Assembly (NCBI GenBank): GCA_027403435.1
Contig: DAHZDR010000498.1
Span: 1-24,019, forward strand
Reading direction: 5' to 3'
Length of the DNA: 24,019 bases
Source of the DNA: Deltaproteobacteria bacterium
GTDB lineage: Bacteria; Desulfobacterota; Binatia; Binatales; Binataceae
The notes beneath the pieces were generated by a model. It did no database searches. It was not told where the DNA came from and saw only the letters and a program-made list of their open reading frames with translations. The stretch's first letter is position 1. Every line of letters starts with the position of its first letter. The translations under genes were made by a program, and so were the position numbers. Of this stretch, positions 17,384 through 23,617 are shown piece by piece.

Positions 17384-17904
17384 GTCAGTCGGCTCCCCGC
17401 GGACACCCGCCGCCGAACCGCACGGCTGAACCGCGCGCCGCGCGCGCCGGCGAACTTTCCCACATCCACGATAACTTTGCGCGAACCATCAAGCCTCCGC
17501 ACCGCGACGCGGCCAATCACGCCCCACGCGGCGCGAATCGACAACGGCGTCCGCCGCCAATTCCAGCCTGCGGCCATCTCCGCACGCTGTCAATTCGTAC
17601 TGGCAAGCAAATATCCCGCCAGTCCCATCACGGACGGCAAATGCCGCTCCAGAAACGAATTAAATGTACGATAAATTGAGCAATTTCATCAAATTAGACT
17701 ATAAAGCATCATACAGCGAGCGCTGAAGGTTAACAATCGCGGTCGCGCTTCGGCGACATCGAAGTTTGCCGAAAGGCGGGCAACGTCCCAATTCTACAAT
17801 TGCCGCCGGAGAATTTCCCCAATCGGCACATCGCATGGAGGCACGCCGCGGGCGGCGCGCATGGCCGGTCCGTCGGCGTGCCCGCCCAATGGAATTGCGC
17901 GGCC
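17384..17904 (-). other. 521-nt gene-free region upstream of the NusG paralogue
   Basis: No frame here has both a ribosome site and a recognisable protein. The most striking part is the A+T-rich stretch from about 17640 to 17720 in an otherwise GC-rich segment, with the possible promoter noted separately. A perfect minus-strand TTGACA lies at 17588-17593, but no good -10 follows 17 bp later. The rest is GC-rich with no sign of a terminator after the DUF3501 gene. Confidence 0.6.
17663..17692 (-). promoter_or_regulatory. Possible promoter of the NusG-like gene in an A+T-rich patch
   Basis: On the minus strand TTGATG (17687-17692) and TACATT (17663-17668) are 18 bp apart, within an unusually A+T-rich patch. 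A transcript from about 17655 would carry a leader of about 270 nt before GTG 17383, long enough for an attenuation or paralogue-feedback device. A TATAGT-like box just upstream is an alternative -10. Confidence 0.3.
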
Positions 17905-18492
17905 TTAGTCGCCGCGCAGATCGCCTGCGAGCGCCCGCGCGATCGGCCCCTGGATCGGCGCGCGCGCCTGGAGATGCGGATGGTCCGCTTCGATCGCGAT
18001 TTTCCCGGCGGCGGCGTGCGCCTGGAACTCCGCCGCGTCGAGTCCGCCCGTGGGAAACCGCACGAACTGCACGGCGCTTACCCGATCGGGATCAAACTGC
18101 CGATGGTCGAAGCGCGCCGGCTCGCGCCGCCCGCCGATCGCAATCCACAGATGGCGTTCGAGGCCGACCAGCGCGCGCAACGCGGCGTCGCGCTCCTTCA
18201 CGTCCGCATACTCGATCAGCAGCGTCGCGGTGAGTTCGCCCGGCCGCGGCAGCAATTCATTGTAGGTGTCGATTTCGTGGCGCAGCGCGTCTTCGGCTTC
18301 GATCCGTTCGGCGCGGATCATCTCTTCGATCTGGTACCAGACGGTCTGGCCGTTTTCGAAAAGCAGCGTCAGATGCTCGCCGACGGCGAGCCGCCGCCGT
18401 TCCTTTTCCGCGATCAACAGGGGCCGCAGGCGCGGGCGCAGAATTTCATACTGCGGCCACGGCATCAGCTCCTTCAACGTAACCGGCTTCAC
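17905..18492 (-). CDS. DUF3501 family protein
   Basis: A 195-residue protein of the DUF3501 family, whose function is unproved. In several proteobacteria it occurs beside rubrerythrin and a CCG-type Fe-S oxidoreductase, exactly as here. Visible: a basic N-terminal part (MPWPQYEILRPRLRPLLIAEKERRR), LTLLFENGQTVWYQIEEMIRAERI, RHEIDTYNELLPRPGELTATLLIEY, and a His/Asp-containing C-terminus (FDHRQFDPDRVSAVQFVRFP). The start is GTG 18492. It overlaps the stop of the Fe-S gene by four bases (GTGA), with GGGGAAG upstream, so translation is coupled. No membrane helix or cysteine cluster is present. The coupling suggests it works with, or assembles, the Fe-S protein in peroxide or iron stress. That role is inference. 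Confidence 0.85.
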   Translation of the reverse strand: MKPVTLKELMPWPQYEILRPRLRPLLIAEKERRRLAVGEHLTLLFENGQTVWYQIEEMIRAERIEAEDALRHEIDTYNELLPRPGELTATLLIEYADVKERDAALRALVGLERHLWIAIGGRREPARFDHRQFDPDRVSAVQFVRFPTGGLDAAEFQAHAAAGKIAIEADHPHLQARAPIQGPIARALAGDLRGD

Positions 18493-19835
18493 GATTTTTC
18501 TTCCCCGGCCGCCGGCGGCGCGACCGGCGTGGCAAAACCGCCGGCTTCATACGCGCGCGCCAGCACCTCGATCGGATTGATCGGCCGCGCGCCCGTGGCC
18601 TGCTCGATCTGCACCGCCGCCAGCGGACAATCCGTGGCCATGATTTGCGCCTCGGCGTCGCGCATTCCGGCAAACGCCTTTTCGCCCCACTTCATCGAAA
18701 GCGGGAAAAATTCCTTCTTCATCGCCCATGTGCCGTCATGGGCGGTGCAGGCGTCAACCGTGGCGATTTCGACTCCCGGAATCTGCCGCATCAGGTCGCG
18801 CGACTTGAGTCCGATCGCCTGGGTCTTCAGATGACACGGCACGTGATAGGCGATCTTGCCCGGCGTCGATTTGAAAGCGCGATCGAATTTGCCCGCGCGG
18901 CGCAATTGATCGAGCAACTCGCCCGGATCGACCACCGCGGCGGCGACTTCGCGCGCCTCGGGCGTGCCGACCAGCGTCGGATATTCGCGCCTGAGCGTCA
19001 TCGAGCAGGTCGGATTGATCGCCGCGATTTTGTGGCCTTGGCGCGCCAGCGGCAGCAGCTTCGCGACATTGGCGCGCGCCTGCGCCTGGGCGAAGGCGAC
19101 ATCGCCGCCGTCCAGCGCCGGCATCCCGCAGCAATTCTGCTCCGGACTCGCGATCGCGCAGCCGTTGCGCGCCAGCACCTTGACCAGCGCCTGCCCGGGC
19201 GCGGGATTGTAGAAGTTGACGAAGCAGGTGTGGAAAATCGCCACCTTGGCGCTGGGCTCCGCCGGCGCCGCCGGCAAGCCGGCGCGCGCGATCCATTGCT
19301 CAAAGGTTTCGCCGGCGAATTCGGGCAGCTTTTTGTCCCGATGGATGCCCAGCATCCGCTCCATCATCCGCCGCTGGAAAGGACTGCGGCAGGCCCAGTT
19401 CGCCAGCGCCGGCAGCTTCGATCCGATTTTGCCGGCGCGATCGGGATCGCCGAGCAGCTTCTCGCGCCGCGCGATTCCCCGCTCCTTGCCCCGCACCGCG
19501 CGGGCGCGCAGCACCAGCGCCGGAAAATCGAGCTGAAACTCATGCCGGTCGCGCGGCGTGTACGGACACTTCACCTCGCACAGCTTGCATCCCCAGCATA
19601 GATCGATCACCCGCTCCCGGTCCGCGCGCGCGACCTTGTGGATATCGCCGCCGTTGCGGTCGATCGCCTGGAACAGTTCGGGAAATGACGGACAAAGATT
19701 GAAGCACAGCCGGCAGCCGTGACAGATGTCGAAGACGCGATCGATCTCGCCGTCGAGTTTGGCGCGGTCCCAGTACTTCGGTTCGTTGGGATCGTAGGAG
19801 AGGCCGTCGGTGGGTCGGGCTTCGATTCGGCTCAT
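18489..19835 (-). CDS. Heterodisulfide-reductase-like Fe-S oxidoreductase (two [4Fe-4S], CCG domains)
   Basis: A 448-residue iron-sulfur protein related to HdrD, GlpC and GlcF subunits. Two ferredoxin-type cluster motifs stand near the N-terminus: Cys38, 41, 44 and 48 (CHGCRLCFNLCP) and Cys80, 83, 86 and 90 (CWGCKLCEVKCP). They are followed by cysteine-rich domains: NCCGMPALDGGD with HTCFVNFYNP before it, and a later HVPCHLKTQAIG with CTAHDGTW. Such proteins pass electrons between a redox partner and a thiol or quinone. It lies 123 nt after rubrerythrin and overlaps DUF3501 by 4 nt, so an electron supply to rubrerythrin is a reasonable inference. The start ATG 19835 has only GGAAG upstream. 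No membrane helix is seen, so it is cytosolic or peripheral. Confidence 0.9.
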   Translation of the reverse strand: MSRIEARPTDGLSYDPNEPKYWDRAKLDGEIDRVFDICHGCRLCFNLCPSFPELFQAIDRNGGDIHKVARADRERVIDLCWGCKLCEVKCPYTPRDRHEFQLDFPALVLRARAVRGKERGIARREKLLGDPDRAGKIGSKLPALANWACRSPFQRRMMERMLGIHRDKKLPEFAGETFEQWIARAGLPAAPAEPSAKVAIFHTCFVNFYNPAPGQALVKVLARNGCAIASPEQNCCGMPALDGGDVAFAQAQARANVAKLLPLARQGHKIAAINPTCSMTLRREYPTLVGTPEAREVAAAVVDPGELLDQLRRAGKFDRAFKSTPGKIAYHVPCHLKTQAIGLKSRDLMRQIPGVEIATVDACTAHDGTWAMKKEFFPLSMKWGEKAFAGMRDAEAQIMATDCPLAAVQIEQATGARPINPIEVLARAYEAGGFATPVAPPAAGEEKS

Positions 19836-19876
19836 CGCGTGGCTTCCGTTTGCGGATTATGCGGCGCGGGTTGGAG

Positions 19877-19920
19877 GATCCGCCAGCGCGCCGGTGCGCA
19901 AATCGGCGCGCCGGCGGATC
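19877..19920 (-). other. Strong intra-operon RNA hairpin between rubrerythrin and Fe-S genes
   Basis: On the minus-strand transcript 19904-19920 pairs with 19877-19893 over 17 bp with a 10-nt loop. The only non-Watson-Crick position is a G-U pair in that RNA. On the other strand it would be an A-C mismatch, so the structure is more likely to act in the operon mRNA. A second stem (19940-19948 with 19923-19931) precedes it. No T-run follows, so RNA processing, 3'-end protection of rubrerythrin mRNA or attenuation is more likely than simple termination. Confidence 0.75.
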
Positions 19921-19922
19921 GC

Positions 19923-19948
19923 GCGCGGCCGCGTCGCCACGGCCGCGC
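19923..19948 (-). other. Second GC-rich stem downstream of the rubrerythrin gene
   Basis: A perfect 9-bp stem (19940-19948 with 19923-19931, 8-nt loop) begins 10 nt after the rubrerythrin stop and precedes the 17-bp hairpin. Together the two would cap the 3' side of the rubrerythrin message and could set its abundance above that of the downstream genes. Confidence 0.6.
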
Positions 19949-19958
19949 CCAGCTCCGT

Positions 19959-20375
19959 CTAAAGCGTCTGGCTCGCCTTCGCAAACCGGCCCGCGTGCGA
20001 TTTCTCGGCCTTGGCCAGCGTTTCGAACCAGTCGGCGATTTCGCTGAAGCCCTCGTCGCGCGCCGTCTTCGCCATCCCGGGATACATGTCGGTGTACTCG
20101 TGGGTCTCGCCATGCACGGCGGACTTCAGATTGAGCAGGCTGTCGCCGATCGGCAGATCGGTCGCCGGATCGCCCACCGACTTGAGGTAATCCAGATGGC
20201 CGTGCGCGTGGCCGGTCTCGCCTTCCGCCGTGTCGCGGAACAAGCCGGCGATCTCGGGCTGGCCTTCGACGTCCGCGACCTTGGCGAAATAAAGATAGCG
20301 GCGGTTGGCCTGGCTTTCGCCGGCAAAGGCGTCCTTCAGATTCTGATGGGTCTTGGTTCCTTTGAGATTCTTCAT
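19959..20375 (-). CDS. Rubrerythrin (ferritin-like diiron protein without rubredoxin domain)
   Basis: A 138-residue ferritin-like protein, which in most rubrerythrins reduces hydrogen peroxide at a diiron centre in the cytosol. Diiron ligands are visible: Glu20 (AFAGESQANRRY), E-x-x-H Glu53/His56 (EGETGHAHGH), Glu90/Glu93 (HGETHEY) and Glu124-x-x-His127 (AEKSHAGRF). The protein ends soon after the second E-x-x-H and lacks the C-terminal CxxC rubredoxin domain, so electrons must come from another protein, plausibly the Fe-S oxidoreductase encoded next. ATG 20375 was chosen for its GGGAG site and family start MKNLKGTKT. A longer frame to 20405 exists. It begins only 1 nt after the regulator's stop. 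Transcription is probably from the promoter with the Fur-type box upstream of the regulator. Confidence 0.93.
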   Translation of the reverse strand: MKNLKGTKTHQNLKDAFAGESQANRRYLYFAKVADVEGQPEIAGLFRDTAEGETGHAHGHLDYLKSVGDPATDLPIGDSLLNLKSAVHGETHEYTDMYPGMAKTARDEGFSEIADWFETLAKAEKSHAGRFAKASQTL

Positions 20376-20376
20376 T

Positions 20377-20928
20377 TCAATCGCTCCCTGTGGGTTTTGT
20401 TGCAAACTGGGCGGCGCGCCGATCCGCGCCGCGCGACTTTGGCGAACGCCCCGCGCGTCCGCCGGAACTTGCGCAATCGTCGCATAGCGCCCGGATTTCC
20501 AACGACCAGCCGAGCGCCCTGAAACCGGGCGCGGTCAACACCCCGCCGAGCGCGTCCTCCAGCCCCGCGATCTCGACGTCGCAAATCCGCCGGCAGCGCA
20601 CGCAAACCACATGATGATGCGGCTCCAGGTTGCCGTCGTAACGGGCGCTGTCATGCAGCGTCGTCACCTTGCGCGCCTCGCCGATCCGACAGAGCGTTTC
20701 GAGCGTGCGATGGACCGTGGCCAGCGAAACATGCGGATGGCGCCGGCGCACTTCCGCGCAAATCGCTTCGGCCCGCGGATGGTCGTTCGCGCCGAGCAAC
20801 GCCGCGATTATCGCCATGCGCTGCGGCGTCACCGGCAGCCCGGCCGCGCGGCATCGATCCGCGAATTCGGCCATCCGCGCACGCGCGTAACCCGCGCGGC
20901 GGCTATCCTTGACGACCTTCAGTTTCAT
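20377..20928 (-). CDS. Fur-family regulator, PerR-like
   Basis: A 183-residue Fur-family repressor. The winged-helix region includes AGLPVTPQRMAIIAALL and HVSLATVHRTLETL. The regulatory metal site matches PerR by spacing: His50, Asp98, His104, His106, Asp117 stand where PerR has H37, D85, H91, H93, D104. A structural zinc site is formed by Cys109/Cys112 and Cys149/Cys152. An Asp rather than Glu at the D85 position favours peroxide sensing with bound iron. After the last zinc cysteine about 30 extra Arg/Ser/Gly-rich residues follow, absent from normal-length relatives. ATG 20928 lacks a Shine-Dalgarno sequence and lies about 9 nt from the predicted transcript start, so it may be nearly leaderless. 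The operator below overlaps its own promoter. Fur proper remains possible. Confidence 0.9.
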   Translation of the reverse strand: MKLKVVKDSRRAGYARARMAEFADRCRAAGLPVTPQRMAIIAALLGANDHPRAEAICAEVRRRHPHVSLATVHRTLETLCRIGEARKVTTLHDSARYDGNLEPHHHVVCVRCRRICDVEIAGLEDALGGVLTAPGFRALGWSLEIRALCDDCASSGGRAGRSPKSRGADRRAAQFATKPTGSD

Positions 20929-20936
20929 CTATCAGG

Positions 20937-20951
20937 TGATAATGATTATCA
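20937..20951. promoter_or_regulatory. Perfect 7-1-7 Fur-type operator
   Basis: TGATAAT-G-ATTATCA is an exact inverted repeat and equals the classic Fur box core. The PerR box (TTATAAT-N-ATTATAA) differs at one position in each arm. It spans the predicted -10 and the initiation site of the regulator gene, ending 8 nt from the ATG, so a bound repressor would block the whole regulator-rubrerythrin-Fe-S-DUF3501 operon. Confidence 0.9.
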
Positions 20952-20972
20952 TCCGTATGGCGCCCCGGTCAA
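20945..20972 (-). promoter_or_regulatory. Promoter of the PerR/rubrerythrin operon
   Basis: On the minus strand TTGACC (20967-20972, 5/6 to consensus) and GATAAT (20945-20950, 5/6) are 16 bp apart. The -10 lies inside the Fur-type palindrome. The start site would be about 20938, leaving a leader of roughly 9-10 nt to ATG 20928. Confidence 0.6.
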
Positions 20973-21225
20973 GGCCCTGAGCGCGGTAGCGCCCGCATGG
21001 CGCCATCGCGACGGAGCCGGGCGCGGCGGCGATCGCGTTTCCCGACCACGCCCGGCGCCGCCCAGGAGTTAATTATCACGAAATAAAAGTTGCTAAACGG
21101 GGGAAAGCGAATTCTTGCTTGCCCTTGCTCACGCCACCGATCTACTTTTGGGATAAATAAGGCAAGTTTTTCTTAAATCGCCGCGCGCATGCGGCCACCA
21201 CTTGCAAGTTTATGGAGCGCGCAAG
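20973..21225 (+). other. Gene-free region upstream of the PAS histidine kinase
   Basis: Between the divergent Fur-family and kinase genes about 250 nt have no gene. The right part, from about 21070 to 21180, is comparatively A+T-rich and should hold the kinase promoter, but no -35/-10 pair is convincing. A 10-bp palindrome ATGGCGCCAT lies at 20997-21006, and its first eight bases also occur at 20957-20964. A long-range stem (GCCGGGCG with CGCCCGGC) falls near 21016-21058. Confidence 0.5.
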
Positions 21226-22374
21226 GTGCGTGAGGATTCCCGCGCCGACAGTAAAATCGACTCCGCGGCGGCGTCATCCGTAAAACCGGCCGGACATTTG
21301 CTTGCGGCGGCGTTCGACGCCATGGCGATTTTCGCGGCGAACGCGCCGCGGCTGCTGGCCGCCAACCGCGCCTTCGCCCGGATGTTCGCGATCGATTTGG
21401 CGGACGCCATCGGCCGCCCGCTTGGCGAATTGGGCATCGCCGCCGGCGGACAGGCCGAGCGGTTGGCCGAACGGCTCGCCGCGGGCGCGACGATCGCGGC
21501 CGCGCGCGCGGCTTTGCGCACTCGCGACGGGCGGCCGGTCAGCGCCTTGATCGCCGCCCGCCAAATCGAATTCGACGGCGGCGAAGCCGTCGCCGTGACC
21601 TTCCGCGACGCCGGCCGCCGGCGCGCCGAGCGGGCCCTGATGCGCGCCGTGGCGGCGCGCGAGGCGGGCCGTCTCAAGACCGCGTTTCTGGCTAATCTGA
21701 ATCACGAAATCCGCACTCCGCTCAACGTCATCATGGGCTATGGCGAAGCGCTCGCGGAGCATTTCGAGGAGACCGGCGACGCCGGCCAGAGCGCGGCGCT
21801 GGCGGCGCTGCAACGCGCCGGGCGGCGGTTGGCCGAAACCATCGACGAAATCCTCGAATATGCGCGGCTCGACGCCGGCGCGATCGAATTACGTCCGACG
21901 CCGATCGAACTAGGGCCCCTGCTCGCCGCCGCCTGCGACGCGTCGCGCGCGGCGGCCGAGGCCCACGGGCTCGCGTTCGCCCTGGAAAACGCCGCCCCGG
22001 ACGCGATCGTGCGCTGCGATCGATTCTGTCTCGAAGCGGCGCTGGCGGCGGTGCTGCGCAACGCGATCAAATTCACCGAGCGCGGCGGAATCACGGTCCG
22101 GCTCGCGCGCGACGCCGCCGGCGTCCTCGAACTGACTATCGCCGACACCGGGGTCGGCATCGGCGGCCATTATCTGGAGCGATTATTCGAACCGTTTTCG
22201 CAGGAGCAGGAGACGGCGGCGCGCCGTTTCGAGGGTCTCGGACTGGGCCTCGCGCGCGCCTATCGGCTGCTCGCGCTCAACGGCGGACGGCTTGCGGTCG
22301 CCAGCCTCAAGGGTCACGGCGCCACGGTGACGATTCGTTTCGACCACGCCGGCGCGCCGCCAGCGCCGTGGTAA
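21226..22374 (+). CDS. Soluble PAS-domain sensor histidine kinase
   Basis: A 382-residue histidine kinase without transmembrane helices, so it senses an internal signal. Residues about 20-135 look like a degenerate PAS sensor (HLLAAAFDAMAIFAANAPRLLAANRAFARMF, ending AVAVTFRDAGRRRAERAL). Next comes the DHp helix with the phosphorylated His160 in FLANLNHEIRTPLNVIMGYGE. The ATP-binding domain has its N box AVLRNAIKFTERG, G1 DTGVGIG and G2 GLGLGLARAYRLL, all complete. GTG 21226 was chosen because GGAG (21214-21217) lies 8 nt upstream; an in-frame TTG at 21202 has no such signal. No receiver follows it. The converging gene encodes a PAS-DHp-receiver protein without ATPase domain, a possible partner. 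The signal is unknown. Confidence 0.93.
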   Translation: MREDSRADSKIDSAAASSVKPAGHLLAAAFDAMAIFAANAPRLLAANRAFARMFAIDLADAIGRPLGELGIAAGGQAERLAERLAAGATIAAARAALRTRDGRPVSALIAARQIEFDGGEAVAVTFRDAGRRRAERALMRAVAAREAGRLKTAFLANLNHEIRTPLNVIMGYGEALAEHFEETGDAGQSAALAALQRAGRRLAETIDEILEYARLDAGAIELRPTPIELGPLLAAACDASRAAAEAHGLAFALENAAPDAIVRCDRFCLEAALAAVLRNAIKFTERGGITVRLARDAAGVLELTIADTGVGIGGHYLERLFEPFSQEQETAARRFEGLGLGLARAYRLLALNGGRLAVASLKGHGATVTIRFDHAGAPPAPW

Positions 22375-22413
22375 AGCGGCAAGTCCGCCGCGATCTTCGC
22401 CGCCGCGGGGCGC

Positions 22414-23565
22414 TCAGGCGCGGCGCGTGGCCGTGGCCGCCGGCGGCGCGGGCGGCGTCGGCGCGTTGGCGTGCGCGCGCGCGCCAATCAGCACCTGGCG
22501 CAGTTTGGCGGGATTGACCGGTTTCTTGAAAATCGCCGCTTCCAGGCCGCGCAGGCGGCTGCGTTTGATGATGTGGTCCTTGTCGTAATAGTAAGCGGTC
22601 ATCAGGATCACCGGCAACGCCGGCCATTCTTCCTTGACCTTCATGTAAAATTCGTAACCGTCCATTTCGGGCATCACGACGTCCGAAATCACCGCGTCGA
22701 TTTTGACGTTGCGCAGAATGCCTAACGCCGCGCTGGGCCGGGTCGCCGTATGGACCACGCAGCGCTCGGCGCGCAGCACGTCGGCCAGCGAGCTGACCAC
22801 CGAAACGTCGTCGTCGAGCACCAGCACCGACATCCCGCTGAGCGCCCAGTCGTCGCGCCGCGCCGCGCCGTTGGGACGCGCGCCCGCGATTTTCGGCGCG
22901 GCCTCGCCCTCGCGCGGCGCGAGGTCGGCCATCTTCCTGCCCTGCAGATAATCGCGCGTCTCATAGACGCCCTTGCGGGTCATCTCGTCGAGCCGGCGCA
23001 CGATTCCCTGCACGCGGGCGAGGCCCGCGCGAATCGAGTCAAGCCGGGCGGTTTCGACCGCCATCTCGGCGTCGCTCAGATGGCCCTGAATTTCGCGCGC
23101 GAGCAAATCCAGATTGTTGGTGATGGTTTCGAGCGGATTGTTGATTTCATGCGCGAGGCTGACGGCGATTTCGCCGCAGGTCGCGAGCTGTTCCCGCTGG
23201 CGCATCCGCCGAATATCCCGGGCGTAGCCGATCGAGCCGATTTCCCGGCCCGCATCGTCAAAAATCAGCGATCCGGAAATGGCGCACGAAATCTGCTGAT
23301 TGTCCTTGTCGCGCAGCACCGTCTCAAAACTCGAAATCCGATGGTCATCGGCCTCGCGCAGCGCCTTCATCACCCGGCGGGCTTCGTCGATGGTCGGATA
23401 AATGCGATCGATTTTCCGCCCGATCACTTCGTCGGCGCTGTAGTGCAGATTGCGGCGCGCGCCGTCGTTGTAATAAATAATCATGCCTTCATTATCGACG
23501 GCGATTATGATGTCGGGAGAGCTTTCCATCAGGCGCTGCAGATAATTTTGGTCGAGCGTTAACAT
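22414..23565 (-). CDS. PAS-DHp-receiver protein lacking a kinase catalytic domain
   Basis: A 383-residue cytosolic signalling protein. A PAS domain (residues about 8-120: SSPDIIIAVDNEGMIIYYNDGARRNLHYS, VIGRKIDRIYP, GSIGYARDI) is followed by a DHp helix with His139 in VSLAHEINNPLETITNNLDLL. After only about 90 residues of linker comes a receiver domain with Asp251/Asp252, phospho-acceptor Asp295 (VISDVVMPEMDG), Thr323 (LMTAYY) and Lys348 (FKKPVN). No N, G1 or G2 box exists between the DHp and receiver, so it cannot bind ATP as a kinase. It may act as an intermediate or sink accepting phosphate from a kinase elsewhere, perhaps the converging PAS kinase. The start ATG 23565 has GGAGGT about 11 nt upstream. 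The reading frame is intact and the missing domain leaves no frameshift scar. A C-terminal Ala/Pro-rich tail follows. No output domain is present. Confidence 0.92.
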   Translation of the reverse strand: MLTLDQNYLQRLMESSPDIIIAVDNEGMIIYYNDGARRNLHYSADEVIGRKIDRIYPTIDEARRVMKALREADDHRISSFETVLRDKDNQQISCAISGSLIFDDAGREIGSIGYARDIRRMRQREQLATCGEIAVSLAHEINNPLETITNNLDLLAREIQGHLSDAEMAVETARLDSIRAGLARVQGIVRRLDEMTRKGVYETRDYLQGRKMADLAPREGEAAPKIAGARPNGAARRDDWALSGMSVLVLDDDVSVVSSLADVLRAERCVVHTATRPSAALGILRNVKIDAVISDVVMPEMDGYEFYMKVKEEWPALPVILMTAYYYDKDHIIKRSRLRGLEAAIFKKPVNPAKLRQVLIGARAHANAPTPPAPPAATATRRA

Positions 23566-23617
23566 TTAGGGTTTTAACCTCCGCGCGCGGGACGGGCGAG
23601 CGCAATCCATACCGCTC

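Noticed and set aside
17209..17577. 122-codon minus-strand frame overlapping the NusG-like start, a possible leader peptide
   Set aside because: No ribosome site at a proper distance and no family match; its second half is only a shadow of the NusG-like gene.
17588..17593. Perfect minus-strand TTGACA upstream of the NusG-like gene
   Set aside because: Seventeen bases downstream the sequence is CAGGCT, not a usable -10, so the hexamer alone does not make a promoter.
16736..17674. 312-codon plus-strand frame opposite the NusG-like gene
   Set aside because: No motif and Arg/His/Pro-rich shadow composition, while the antisense NGN-KOW protein is clear.
20983..20991. GCGGTAGCG, resembling the RfaH ops element, in the kinase leader
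   Set aside because: A 9-base match is expected fairly often by chance in GC-rich sequence, the rest of the ops element does not match, and nothing else ties the kinase gene to the NusG paralogue.
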